Assembly (NCBI RefSeq): GCF_004138495.1
Contig: NZ_ML142849.1
Coordinates: forward strand, 250,327 to 262,130
Source: Phytoactinopolyspora endophytica
GTDB taxonomy: Bacteria; Actinomycetota; Actinomycetes; Jiangellales; Jiangellaceae
Direction of reading: 5' to 3'
Length of the DNA stretch: 11,804 bases
Position 1 is the stretch's first letter. Each line of letters opens with the position of its first letter. Below are positions 1 to 6,835 of this stretch, in pieces. The position numbers and the translations under genes are program-made. The notes beneath the pieces are model-generated. The model made no database searches and was not told the origin of the DNA. It saw nothing but the letters and a program-made list of their open reading frames with translations.

Positions 1-390
1 GATCTCGTCGCCACCCTCACCGAGCTGACCGTGCGTACCGTCGCCGAGGCGCTGCGGAAGGAAGAGGCGGACACCGTGGTGGTCTCCGGGGGTGGCAGCA
101 GCAACCCGGTCATCATGTCCGGGCTGCGACGTGCCCTGCCGCAGACCCGAGTACTGCTCTCCGACGAACTGGGGGCGCCCACGGGCGACAAGGAGGCGAT
201 CGCGTTCGCGCTGATCGGCTGGTGCAGCGCGCATGGCCTGCCGGGCACGGTACCCGGCGGTACCGGCGCGACCGCACCGCGGATCCTGGGGACGTTCACC
301 CCCGGATCCACCCCGCTACAGCTGCCCACGCCCCGGACGCACCCGCCCACGTCGCTCCGCCTGCGCGTGGGTGTGGGAGCCGGCACGTGA
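1..390 (+). CDS. anmK: Anhydro-N-acetylmuramic acid kinase, C-terminal part (5' end outside window)
   Basis: AnmK converts 1,6-anhydro-MurNAc plus ATP to MurNAc-6-phosphate in cytoplasmic recycling of cell-wall sugars. The frame is open from base 1, and 129 residues are visible of a family usually near 370-390. Residues 29-35 (SGGGSSN) form the glycine-rich nucleotide loop of this sugar-kinase fold. DELGAP at 55-60 is followed by the hallmark KEAIAFALIGW at 64-74. TGA..PRILGTFTPG at 88-102 is the usual C-terminal signature. A Pro/Thr-rich tail of about 27 residues follows, and I believe such tails occur in actinobacterial members. The stop TGA overlaps the GTG start of the next gene (GTGA), so the two are probably translationally coupled. 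Family assignment is secure; only the N-terminal half is unseen. Confidence 0.93.
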   Translation, partial: DLVATLTELTVRTVAEALRKEEADTVVVSGGGSSNPVIMSGLRRALPQTRVLLSDELGAPTGDKEAIAFALIGWCSAHGLPGTVPGGTGATAPRILGTFTPGSTPLQLPTPRTHPPTSLRLRVGVGAGT

Positions 391-1520
391 CCGCGGCACA
401 CGACGCCGCGCTGGCGAGCGCCACCGAGCGCATCCTCAACCCGCCGGCCGGTACCACGTGGACGGCGCCGGCCGGTGCCGTCGTCGCGGTCCGGACGCCC
501 CACGCGACGTTCATCCATGCCGCGGGTGACCGCGTCCCGGCCACCGCCGACCGTCCGGCCACGCCGATGACGACGTCCACCGTGCACGACCTGGCGTCGG
601 TGACCAAGGCGGTGACCACTACGGCGATCATGCGGCTGGTATCGGACGGGACGGTCGGGCTCGACGACGACGTCCGCGAGTACGTGCCGGCCTTCGCGCA
701 TCCGGCGACCGTCCGGCAGCTCCTGCTGCACCGCGCCGGCCTGTGGGAGTGGTGGCCGCTCTACGTGACGGCGCGTGATCGTGCGGCCGCCCACGCGGAA
801 CTGGACTCGCTGCCTGCGCGGTACCCGGCGGATTCCGGACGGCACTACTCCGATCTCGGCTTCATGCTGCTCGGCCGGGTGGTGGAGGCGGCGTCCGGAA
901 CCGGCCTGCCCGACGCCGTCGACCGGTTGGTCGCCTCGCCGATGGGTCTCACCTCGCTAGGGTTCGGCCCGCGCGAGGACGCCGACATCGCGGCGAGTTC
1001 CTACGGCGATGTCACGGAGCGGCGCATGCTGGCCACATCCCAGCCGTACCCGGTGCCGTACACCGACGCCGACATGGACCGCTGGCGGGACGGCCTGGTG
1101 GTCGGTGCCGCCGGTGACTGCAACACGCACCATGCGCTGGAAGGCGTCAGCGGACACGCGGGCCTGTTCGCCGCGGTGCCGGACCTGTTGACGTTCGCGC
1201 ATGCGCTGTCCACCGGCGAGCACGGCCTGGCGAGCCGTGAGGTCACGGACGTGTTCTTCGCCGACGGCCCGGATCAAGGTCAGGCTCTGGGCTGGCGGAC
1301 ACAGACGCTGCGCATCGACGGCGACCGCCACGCCTTCCTGTACCACCCCGGCTTCACCGGCACCACCGTCGGCTTCGTGCCCGGCCGCGGCGTCGCCGTC
1401 GTCGTCGCGACCAACCGGCTGGTCACCGAGGGCGAGCCGGCGCCGAACGACGAACTGCTGCAGATCGTCGCGGGCGCGCTCGCCGCTCCCGGAACTTCGA
1501 ACTCCGCGAGGTACGCATGA
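387..1520 (+). CDS. Beta-lactamase-fold serine hydrolase, candidate muropeptide amidase (AmiE/YbbE-like)
   Basis: This 377-residue cytoplasmic protein belongs to the class C beta-lactamase/penicillin-binding superfamily. The nucleophile motif S71-V-T-K74 and the second motif Y154-S-D fit the family, and GHAGLF (256-261) and the H320-P-G third-motif region complete the active site. No signal peptide is visible. GTG at 387 was chosen because it overlaps the anmK stop and has GGGAG at 375-379 seven bases upstream; a longer open frame from 222 would run deep into anmK. From family knowledge, Bacillus subtilis AmiE (YbbE) is a beta-lactamase-like protein that removes peptides from MurNAc in a muropeptide-recycling operon. 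Placement between anmK and a peptide ABC ATPase makes that role the best inference. An esterase or D-amino-peptidase remains possible. Confidence 0.85.
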   Translation: MTAAHDAALASATERILNPPAGTTWTAPAGAVVAVRTPHATFIHAAGDRVPATADRPATPMTTSTVHDLASVTKAVTTTAIMRLVSDGTVGLDDDVREYVPAFAHPATVRQLLLHRAGLWEWWPLYVTARDRAAAHAELDSLPARYPADSGRHYSDLGFMLLGRVVEAASGTGLPDAVDRLVASPMGLTSLGFGPREDADIAASSYGDVTERRMLATSQPYPVPYTDADMDRWRDGLVVGAAGDCNTHHALEGVSGHAGLFAAVPDLLTFAHALSTGEHGLASREVTDVFFADGPDQGQALGWRTQTLRIDGDRHAFLYHPGFTGTTVGFVPGRGVAVVVATNRLVTEGEPAPNDELLQIVAGALAAPGTSNSARYA

Positions 1521-3169
1521 CGTCTACTCCCCTGCTGTCCATCCGCGACCTGTCGGTCTCGTTCGCCGGTCCATCCGGTGAGGTCGCGGCGGTGCGGCAT
1601 GTCGACATCGATCTGGACGCGGGCCAGACGCTCGCAGTCGTCGGAGAGTCCGGCTCAGGCAAGACCACGACGGCCGCGGCGATCAATCGCCTGCTGCCCG
1701 CGAACGGCCGGATCACCTCAGGCTCCATCATGTTCGGCGGCCGCGACCTCGCCGCGGCCGGTGAGCGGGAGCTGCTGACCGTCCGCGGATCCCAGATCGG
1801 TCTGATCCCGCAGGACCCCATGTCCAATCTCAACCCGATGCAGCGCATCGGGACCCAGATCGCGGAGGCTCTCGAGGTCCACGGCCGCACGTCCGGCAAA
1901 GAGACGGACCGGAGGGTGGTCGAGCTGCTCGACATGGTGGGAATCGCCGACGCGGGCAGGCGGGCTCAGCAGCATCCGCACGAGTTCTCCGGTGGCATGC
2001 GCCAGCGCGTCCTCATCGCGATGGGCCTCGCCTGCGAGCCGGAGCTGCTCATCGCGGACGAGCCGACCTCGGCGCTCGACGTGACCGTGCAGCGCAAGAT
2101 CCTCGACCAGCTTGACCAGCTCACCGAGCAGATGGGCACATCGGTCTTCCTCATCACGCACGACCTCGGGCTGGCGGCCGAACGGGCGGACACCATCGTG
2201 GTGATGTATCGCGGAGAGATCGTGGAGTCCGGCGAGGCGCGGGAGATCCTGGAGAACCCACAGCACGAGTACACGCAGACACTCATCGCCGCCGCACCGA
2301 GCCTCTCCTCTCGCCGGCTCGTCACGGCCGGCGCCACGACCGGGCCGGCCGCTGAGCACTCCCCCGCCACCACGGCGGAGAACCACCTCGTCGAGGTGAC
2401 CGAGCTGACCAAGGAGTTCGACATCCGGGCGGGACGTACCGGCCGGCGGCGACGGTTCACCGCCGTCGACTCGGTGAGCTTCGCGGTTCCGCGCGGTCAG
2501 ACGGTGTCAATAGTCGGCGAGTCCGGGTCCGGCAAGTCGACCACGGCCAACATGATGCTCGGCCTGGAAGACGTGACGTCCGGCTCCATCAGGTTCGACG
2601 GCGCCGAGCTGGTGGGCCTCGGCCGCCGCGAGATCCTGGCGTTCCGCCGGCGCGTCCAGCCGGTCTTCCAGAACCCGTACTCCTCGCTCGACCCGCGCTA
2701 CACGGTGCGCAGGTCCATCGCCGAGCCGCTGCAGGTCCACGGAATCGGCGACTCCAGCAGCCGGAACACCCGGGTCGAGGAGCTGCTCGACCAGGTGGCG
2801 CTGCCCGCCGCCGTGGCCGAACGGTTCCCGCACGAGCTCAGCGGTGGTCAGCTGCAGCGGGTCGCGATCGCCCGGGCGCTAGGGCTCTCGCCCGACCTGG
2901 TGATCCTCGACGAGGCGGTGTCCGCCCTGGACGTCGTCGTGCAGAACCAGATCCTGGAACTCCTCGCCGGACTCCAGGAGCGGCTCGGTCTGAGCTACCT
3001 GCTCATCAGCCATGACCTCGCCGTCGTGCGGATGCTCTCACACCGGGTCAACGTGATGCGGGAGGGTCGCATCGTCGAGAGCGGCACCCCGGACGACATC
3101 TTCGAGACTCCACAGGATCCCTACACCCGCGAACTTCTGGCGGCGATCCCGGGCCGGCGCGCGGCATAG
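1517..3169 (+). CDS. Fused DppD-DppF-type oligopeptide ABC transporter ATP-binding protein
   Basis: This 550-residue protein carries two complete nucleotide-binding domains, so one chain supplies both ATPases of a peptide/nickel-type (PepT family) importer. NBD1 has Walker A GESGSGKT (43-50), signature FSGGM (157-161), Walker B LLIADE (177-182) and H-loop His215. NBD2 has Walker A GESGSGKS (334-341), signature LSGGQ (441-445), Walker B LVILDE (461-466) and H-loop His499. Each domain ends in the oligopeptide-transporter pattern (YTQTLIAA at 252-259; PYTRELLAAIPG at 535-546). In NBD2 the usual DEP after Walker B reads DEA, a mild oddity. The ATG overlaps the preceding TGA (ATGA), with GAGG at 1508-1511. 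No permease or binding protein follows, so these should lie upstream of the window. With anmK in the operon, muropeptides or cell-wall peptides are the likely substrate (inference). Confidence 0.93.
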   Translation: MTSTPLLSIRDLSVSFAGPSGEVAAVRHVDIDLDAGQTLAVVGESGSGKTTTAAAINRLLPANGRITSGSIMFGGRDLAAAGERELLTVRGSQIGLIPQDPMSNLNPMQRIGTQIAEALEVHGRTSGKETDRRVVELLDMVGIADAGRRAQQHPHEFSGGMRQRVLIAMGLACEPELLIADEPTSALDVTVQRKILDQLDQLTEQMGTSVFLITHDLGLAAERADTIVVMYRGEIVESGEAREILENPQHEYTQTLIAAAPSLSSRRLVTAGATTGPAAEHSPATTAENHLVEVTELTKEFDIRAGRTGRRRRFTAVDSVSFAVPRGQTVSIVGESGSGKSTTANMMLGLEDVTSGSIRFDGAELVGLGRREILAFRRRVQPVFQNPYSSLDPRYTVRRSIAEPLQVHGIGDSSSRNTRVEELLDQVALPAAVAERFPHELSGGQLQRVAIARALGLSPDLVILDEAVSALDVVVQNQILELLAGLQERLGLSYLLISHDLAVVRMLSHRVNVMREGRIVESGTPDDIFETPQDPYTRELLAAIPGRRAA

Positions 3170-3197
3170 GACCGCGGAGACCCGGCCGGCACCGAAG

Positions 3198-3629
3198 TCA
3201 GCGGATCCTGGCGCCGTAGACGTGATCGACGTTCATCGCCATTAGCACCCTACGGTCGGACACCATCACGGCGCGGTACTCGTCCCAGTCCGGGTGCTCC
3301 CCCGCGGCACTGCGGTAGTAGTCCACCAGTGCCTCGACCTCGGGGCCGTGCGGGTCGGTTCCGGGCCCGGTGAGTGTGGCCGTGCCCTCGGCGGTCGCCC
3401 ACGCCCAGCCGTCGGGGCTGGTGACTTCGAGCGCCGCTCGCGGGTCCCGGCGCAGGTTGGCCGTCTTGGCCAGTCCTTCGCGCATCGACACGTAGATGAC
3501 ACCGGCTTCCTGGTCGTAGAAGGGCGTGACGGGCGAGAGCTGCGGGCGGCCGTCGGACTTGATCGTCGCGAGCACACCGAGCGAGCTGTCCGCGAGCAGT
3601 GTGCGTGGGTTGAATGCTGTGGCAGTCAT
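3198..3629 (-). CDS. PPOX-class F420-dependent oxidoreductase (Rv1155-like)
   Basis: This small split-barrel flavoprotein of 143 residues is in the size range of mycobacterial Rv1155. The N-terminal half (LGVLATIKSDGRPQLSPV, 17-34; VIYVSMREGLAKTANLRRDPRAALEV, 44-69) is the typical barrel. It includes the Lys-Thr-x-Asn-Leu-Arg-x-Asp-Pro-Arg segment, whose lysine contacts the deazaflavin phosphate in Rv1155-type proteins. The C-terminal DYYRSAAGEHPDWDEYRAVMV (103-123) is typical of the TIGR03618-like group. These proteins use F420 rather than FMN; the substrate here is unknown, with quinone, biliverdin or xenobiotic reduction all possible. ATG at 3629 was preferred over an in-frame TTG at 3641. 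Neither has a clear Shine-Dalgarno site. The doxX-like gene lies 76 bp upstream on the same strand, so co-transcription is possible. Confidence 0.85.
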   Translation of the reverse strand: MTATAFNPRTLLADSSLGVLATIKSDGRPQLSPVTPFYDQEAGVIYVSMREGLAKTANLRRDPRAALEVTSPDGWAWATAEGTATLTGPGTDPHGPEVEALVDYYRSAAGEHPDWDEYRAVMVSDRRVLMAMNVDHVYGARIR

Positions 3630-3705
3630 ATCTGAGAACAAGTCACAACCGCATGCTGACTATTCCGTCTGGCCGGACGTGAGCCACCTACACCTCGGGA
3701 CGCGC

Positions 3706-4122
3706 TTACTCCAGAGAGAACAGCGGCCCAGTGATGATCAAGCCGAGATCGTCGACGTGCGCGAAGAACGCGAAGAGCATGAGTGCCGCGCCGGCGAGCC
3801 CGAGGTCCTTCATGAACTGCACCATCTCGTTCTGCCGGGATTCGCCGTCCGACTCCTTCCAGAATGCGTGCATCAGGAATGCGGTGGGCACGAGGAACAC
3901 GACCAGCAGCAGGGCACCGAGATCGGCCCAGATCCCCAGCAGGACCATGAGGCCGCCGACGATGAGCAGTGCCCCCGACACCGGAACGGCCACACCGGCT
4001 GCCGGGACTCCGCGGGACTGCGCGTAGCCGGTCATTGCTCTGGCACTAGACAAATGCGTCATGCCCGAGCCCAAAAAAACCATGACAAAAAGCACACGGC
4101 CGATGAGAACGACGACGTCCAT
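3706..4122 (-). CDS. DoxX-family membrane protein
   Basis: This 138-residue integral membrane protein has four predicted helices, at about 3-19, 43-63, 66-87 and 106-122. The first helix ends in GSGMTHLSS, followed by the amphipathic AMTGYAQSRGVPAAG segment (29-43) and a Gly-rich second helix. This is the usual DoxX/TQO-small-subunit-like arrangement. Residues 82-103 (FLMHAFWKESDGESRQNEMVQF) are the typical DoxX loop before the last helix. DoxX-like proteins are linked to quinone-coupled redox and thiol stress, but the specific reaction here is unknown. The ATG is well supported by GGAGGTG (4127-4133 on the complement). A TTGACA hexamer sits at 4182-4187 on the complement but lacks a convincing -10. 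The PPOX flavoprotein follows 76 bp downstream, giving a plausible small redox unit. Confidence 0.85.
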   Translation of the reverse strand: MDVVVLIGRVLFVMVFLGSGMTHLSSARAMTGYAQSRGVPAAGVAVPVSGALLIVGGLMVLLGIWADLGALLLVVFLVPTAFLMHAFWKESDGESRQNEMVQFMKDLGLAGAALMLFAFFAHVDDLGLIITGPLFSLE

Positions 4123-4217
4123 GAAACACCTCCGATGAACCGTTCACCATGCCGGCATTTCGACACTTCAGGATAACAGGATGTCAACGCGCAGAAACGT
4201 GAAAGTGGGCTATGCGG

Positions 4218-4239
4218 CGGCGGTCATGCCGCACCGCCG
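4218..4239 (-). terminator. Possible terminator hairpin after the VWA remnant
   Basis: A perfect 7-bp inverted repeat (CGGCGGT / ACCGCCG) with an 8-nt loop lies 15 bp beyond the stop of the minus-strand VWA remnant. It has no T-tract, so termination is only an inference. It could equally insulate the doxX-like promoter region. The rest of the 132-bp gap (4123-4254) shows the doxX Shine-Dalgarno site and little else. Confidence 0.3.
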
Positions 4240-4254
4240 GGACGTCGGGAGGCG

Positions 4255-4857
4255 TCACCCAGCGCCTGTGACCTGGAACTCGATGTCGAACTGACTGTCG
4301 GACTCGCAGTCGTGCTCCGTGACGACCTTCAGCCATACCTCATCGCTCTCCGCCGTGATCGGATCGGTGATGACCGTCTGGGCCTGCGTAGCGTCGTTGT
4401 AATCATGGTTCCTGCCCCACTCCGCCTGATCACCTTGATCAGTGAAAGAAGTCGTCAACCACACCGAGCCGCAGGTATCGGGGTCTTCGTGGCCCTCCAT
4501 GAGCACTTCGCCGTGAATCTCGGAGCCGGGAGTGACCGCGAACCGGTAGAAGTTGGTCTCGTTGAGGAGCACCGTGTCCGTGTAGGTAGTGCCCGGCTGC
4601 GCGACCTCGGTGGCTCGCTGCGGGACCGGGGCTCCTTCGAGGTTGGTGCCGGACACGTCGACCCGGCGGCGTTCCCGTTCGGCGACATCTTCGAGGGTGT
4701 CTGCGAGCTCCGTGGCGGAGTCGACGTCGCGGAACTCGCCGCCACCGGCTTCGGCGATGCAGTCGAGCTCCTCACGGGCTTGCTCGTCCAAGCCCACCTC
4801 CTCGCGCCGGGGATCGTAAGCGCGAGCTCTCCCGACACAGCAGAGTGGGTGCCGCAC
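4255..4857 (-). pseudogene. 5'-truncated von Willebrand factor A-domain protein remnant
   Basis: The open frame gives 200 residues but matches only the end of a secreted VWA-domain protein. Residues 21-57 (VGLDEQAREELDCIAEAGGGEFRDVDSATELADTLED) correspond to the last strand and helix of the VWA fold, where the family reads VGF.vD..AREQLxCIAEAGGG. The MIDAS motif (DxSxS), which should lie over 100 residues upstream, is absent, as are a signal peptide and the rest of the domain. The C-terminal half (about 83-200) is a beta-rich, acidic domain with three Cys residues, still open and undamaged. Residues 1-20 look like random out-of-family translation, placing the break near 4795-4815. A strong AGGAGG stands 5 nt before an in-frame TTG at 4791, so a 178-residue fragment might still be made. 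The missing 5' half is not in this window. Confidence 0.65.
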
Positions 4858-4924
4858 GGCATTTGGACCCGCCGTCAGCTTGGTGATGACTCAGCGCCTC
4901 GTTTGTACCGCCGTCGGCTAGCGA

Positions 4925-4938
4925 ATCGTACGTACGAT
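4925..4938. promoter_or_regulatory. TetR autoregulatory operator (palindrome)
   Basis: ATCGTACGTACGAT is a perfect 14-bp palindrome placed just upstream of the -10 box of the tetR gene. The wider block CGAATC(G/A)TACGTACG recurs in the desaturase promoter at 6642-6656. Palindrome, location and duplication together argue that this is the binding site of the adjacent TetR protein. Confidence 0.75.
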
Positions 4939-4944
4939 CAACGC

Positions 4945-4957
4945 TACGATGGCGCCA
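4945..4957 (+). promoter_or_regulatory. -10 box of a leaderless tetR promoter
   Basis: TACGAT at 4945-4950 fits the actinobacterial TAnnnT -10 pattern. The ATG begins exactly 6 nt later, where transcription would be expected to start, and no Shine-Dalgarno site precedes it. The matching -35 is weak (CGAATC at 4922-4927 with a 17-bp spacer), and the palindromic operator fills the spacer. Confidence 0.55.
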
Positions 4958-5556
4958 TGACCCAGCGGGAAGCTCTGCTCGCGGCGGCGAAGAAGTGCCT
5001 CGTCGACAAGGGCTACGGCGGCACGACGGCACGAGGCCTCGCCGCCGAGGCCAACGCCAACCTGGGGTCGATCGGGTATCACTTCGGCTCGAAGGACCGG
5101 CTGATGAACCTCGCCGCGATCGAGCTGAGCAGCGAGTGGGGCAATGCGCTCGAACAGGCCGCACGCGCGGCCGGGGGCGCGACACGGGCCGAACGGCTCC
5201 GTTCCCTGATGGCCGAGTTGCTGGCCATGATCCCCCAGTCGCAGGACATACAGTCAGCCAGTCTGCAAGCGCTCACGCAATCGAAGTTCGACGAAAAGCT
5301 GCGCGCCGAGATCGAGGCCGGTCATGCACATGCCCGCGCCGAGCTCGCCGCCGTCGTGCTCGGCCAGCCGCCCCCCGATCCGGATTCGCCCACCGCACGA
5401 GGGCTCGGCACCCTCCTCTACGCCCTGGTCATGGGCCTCGTCGCGCAAGCGGTCGTGGAGCCCGGGGCACTGCCCGATTCTGACCTTCTCGCCTCGGCGC
5501 TCGACACGCTCATGGAGAACGATCCGCCCTCCGCTCAGGCAGGGGATCGAAGCTGA
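4957..5556 (+). CDS. TetR/AcrR-family repressor, probable regulator of the convergent desaturase
   Basis: This 199-residue regulator has an N-terminal helix-turn-helix. Residues 5-19 form helix 1, and TTARGLAAEANANLGSIGYHFGSKDRLM (23-50) holds the recognition helix with the diagnostic GSIGYHFGSKD. The remaining helices (55-188) are the dimer and ligand-binding domain, with no signature I can tie to a ligand. An open frame continues far upstream, but ATG 4957 is chosen because it starts the TetR domain at the usual distance and follows a -10 box by 6 nt. The TGA lies inside the convergent desaturase gene. Identical-core palindromes in both promoters point to autoregulation plus desaturase control. 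By analogy with Pseudomonas DesT, a TetR-type desaturase regulator, the ligand could be an acyl-CoA (inference). Confidence 0.88.
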   Translation: MTQREALLAAAKKCLVDKGYGGTTARGLAAEANANLGSIGYHFGSKDRLMNLAAIELSSEWGNALEQAARAAGGATRAERLRSLMAELLAMIPQSQDIQSASLQALTQSKFDEKLRAEIEAGHAHARAELAAVVLGQPPPDPDSPTARGLGTLLYALVMGLVAQAVVEPGALPDSDLLASALDTLMENDPPSAQAGDRS

Positions 5557-6638
5557 GCGGCCAGCGGGCATAGGAACGGATCGATATCCTTGCTGCCGAC
5601 CTGGTTCAGGTGCCGGACCACGATCCCCCACGACTCGAACAGTCCGGCCTCGGCATACGCGACGTCGCGCTCGGAGCAGAACTCTCGCACGATCGGCTGC
5701 GCCTTGCGCAGATTCGGACGTGGCATGCTCGGGAACAGGTGATGCTCGATCTGATAGTTGAGTCCGCCCATCGCCACGTCGATGAACCATCCACCCCGCG
5801 TGTTCCGGCTGGTCAGGACCTGACGGCGGAGGAAGTCCACGCTCATGTCCTTGGGGACCATCGGCATGCCCTTATGGTTCGGGGCGAACGTCGCACCCAT
5901 GCTGAGCCCGAACACGGCCAGCTGGACGGCCAGGAACGCGCCTGCCACGCCTGGCGAGAGGAAGGAGAACAGCGCCACCGGATAGAGCGTGAGCCGGGTG
6001 ATCAACAACGGAATCTCAACGGCGCGGTACTTGACCCTGCCGCCGCCGAGCACCGTTCGTAGACCGTTGACGTGCATATTCAGCCCGGCAAGCAGCAGGA
6101 GCGGGAAGAACAGCGTGCCCTGTCGTTTCACCCACCATCCGGAGAAGCCCTTCTGTGAGCGGCGATCCGTGGCCACGTCGCTGGTGAACACGAGGGCGGA
6201 GGCTTGCACGTCGGGATCCACGTCCACCCTGTTCGGGTTGGCGTGGTGCCGGCTGTGCTTCGACATCCACCAACCGTGGCTCAGTCCTACCACTATGTTT
6301 CCGAGCAGCAGCGCGGCCAGCTCGTTCCGCTTGCCCGACGCGAAGATCTGCCGGTGCGCCGCGTCGTGCCCGATAAAGGCCACCTGCGTCAGCGCCAGGC
6401 CCAGGGCGGCCGCGACAACCAATTGCCACCACGAGTCGCCCAACGCCAGGAACGCCGCCACGCACCCACCCAGCAGTGAGGCCAGCATCACCGCCCGCAC
6501 CGCGTAGAACGTCCGTCTGCGCCGGAGCAGCCCGGCGGCACGGATCCGCTTGGCCAGCTCAGAGTAGTCGGTGACGTATCGATGCCGCGGCGCGTCACCT
6601 GCGGCAACGGCGCTTGTTGTGGTTCCGATGACAGTCAT
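5535..6638 (-). CDS. Membrane fatty-acid desaturase (acyl-CoA/lipid desaturase, three-His-box type)
   Basis: This 367-residue membrane di-iron desaturase introduces a double bond into an acyl chain using O2 and an external electron donor. The three histidine boxes are intact: H91-DAA-H95, H128-SR-H131-H132 and Q296-IE-H299-H300. The accessory N254-H255 is also present. The Q in box three groups it with DesA3/linoleoyl-CoA (COG3239-type) enzymes rather than plain delta-9 HxxHH forms. Helical pairs lie at about 45-66 and 70-90, then 174-195 and 212-250. No fused cytochrome b5 or ferredoxin domain is present, so an external reductase is needed and none is in the window. The ATG lies 6 nt after a -10 box within the TetR operator and has no ribosome-binding site. 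The 3' end overlaps the tetR 3' end by 22 bp. Regiospecificity cannot be read from sequence. Confidence 0.92.
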   Translation of the reverse strand: MTVIGTTTSAVAAGDAPRHRYVTDYSELAKRIRAAGLLRRRRTFYAVRAVMLASLLGGCVAAFLALGDSWWQLVVAAALGLALTQVAFIGHDAAHRQIFASGKRNELAALLLGNIVVGLSHGWWMSKHSRHHANPNRVDVDPDVQASALVFTSDVATDRRSQKGFSGWWVKRQGTLFFPLLLLAGLNMHVNGLRTVLGGGRVKYRAVEIPLLITRLTLYPVALFSFLSPGVAGAFLAVQLAVFGLSMGATFAPNHKGMPMVPKDMSVDFLRRQVLTSRNTRGGWFIDVAMGGLNYQIEHHLFPSMPRPNLRKAQPIVREFCSERDVAYAEAGLFESWGIVVRHLNQVGSKDIDPFLCPLAAQLRSPA

Positions 6639-6644
6639 ATTCGA

Positions 6645-6673
6645 ATCATACGTACGTATGAATCATCTTTCAG
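6645..6673 (-). promoter_or_regulatory. Leaderless desaturase promoter (-35 CTGAAA, -10 TATGAT)
   Basis: On the complement, CTGAAA (6668-6673; 4 of 6 matches to TTGACA) is followed after 17 bp by TATGAT (6645-6650; 5 of 6 matches to TATAAT). Six bases later comes the desaturase ATG at 6638, with no Shine-Dalgarno site, so the transcript should begin at or near the start codon. The spacer is occupied by the operator palindrome. Confidence 0.65.
6646..6661. promoter_or_regulatory. TetR operator in the desaturase promoter (palindrome)
   Basis: TCATACGTACGTATGA is a perfect 16-bp palindrome sharing the TACGTACG core and the left flank CGAATC with the site before tetR. It overlaps the desaturase -10 box, so bound repressor would block RNA polymerase. 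An adjoining 8-bp palindrome ATTCGAAT (6639-6646) fills the space up to the start codon. Confidence 0.75.
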
Positions 6674-6752
6674 GGGAACTAGCACCAATCGTTGGACTGG
6701 GGCTATCCCCACCCTTGAGGCGCACACCGCCCGAACTGGTGTGACCACGGGG

Positions 6753-6781
6753 TTGTCAAATCGGTGCCCGCGAGGCATGAT
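6753..6781 (+). promoter_or_regulatory. Candidate promoter of the metP-metS-like pair
   Basis: TTGTCA (6753-6758; 5 of 6 to consensus) is separated by 17 bp from CATGAT (6776-6781; 4 of 6). It would give a 5' leader of about 48 nt before the ATG at 6836. A 6-bp inverted repeat CACACC-N9-GGTGTG (6723-6743) lies just upstream and could be an operator. This is a pattern match only. Confidence 0.4.
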
Positions 6782-6835
6782 CGCGGTCATCTGAAACAGG
6801 CGTACCCGGACACCGCGACCAAGAGCGAGGTTCGC

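Noticed and set aside
222..386. N-terminal extension of the serine hydrolase
   Set aside because: It would overlap anmK by 165 bp and encodes unrelated sequence; the GTG at 387 has a ribosome site and a GTGA overlap.
4312..4956. Long plus-strand open frame continuing upstream of the TetR domain (414 residues in total)
   Set aside because: The upstream part is the antisense of the VWA remnant in a high-GC frame, and the TetR domain, -10 box and operator all support a start at 4957.
6698..6711. TGGGG-CTAT-CCCCA hairpin before the metP-like promoter
   Set aside because: The stem is only 5 bp, has no poly-T tail and lies where no transcript needs terminating in that orientation; support is too weak.
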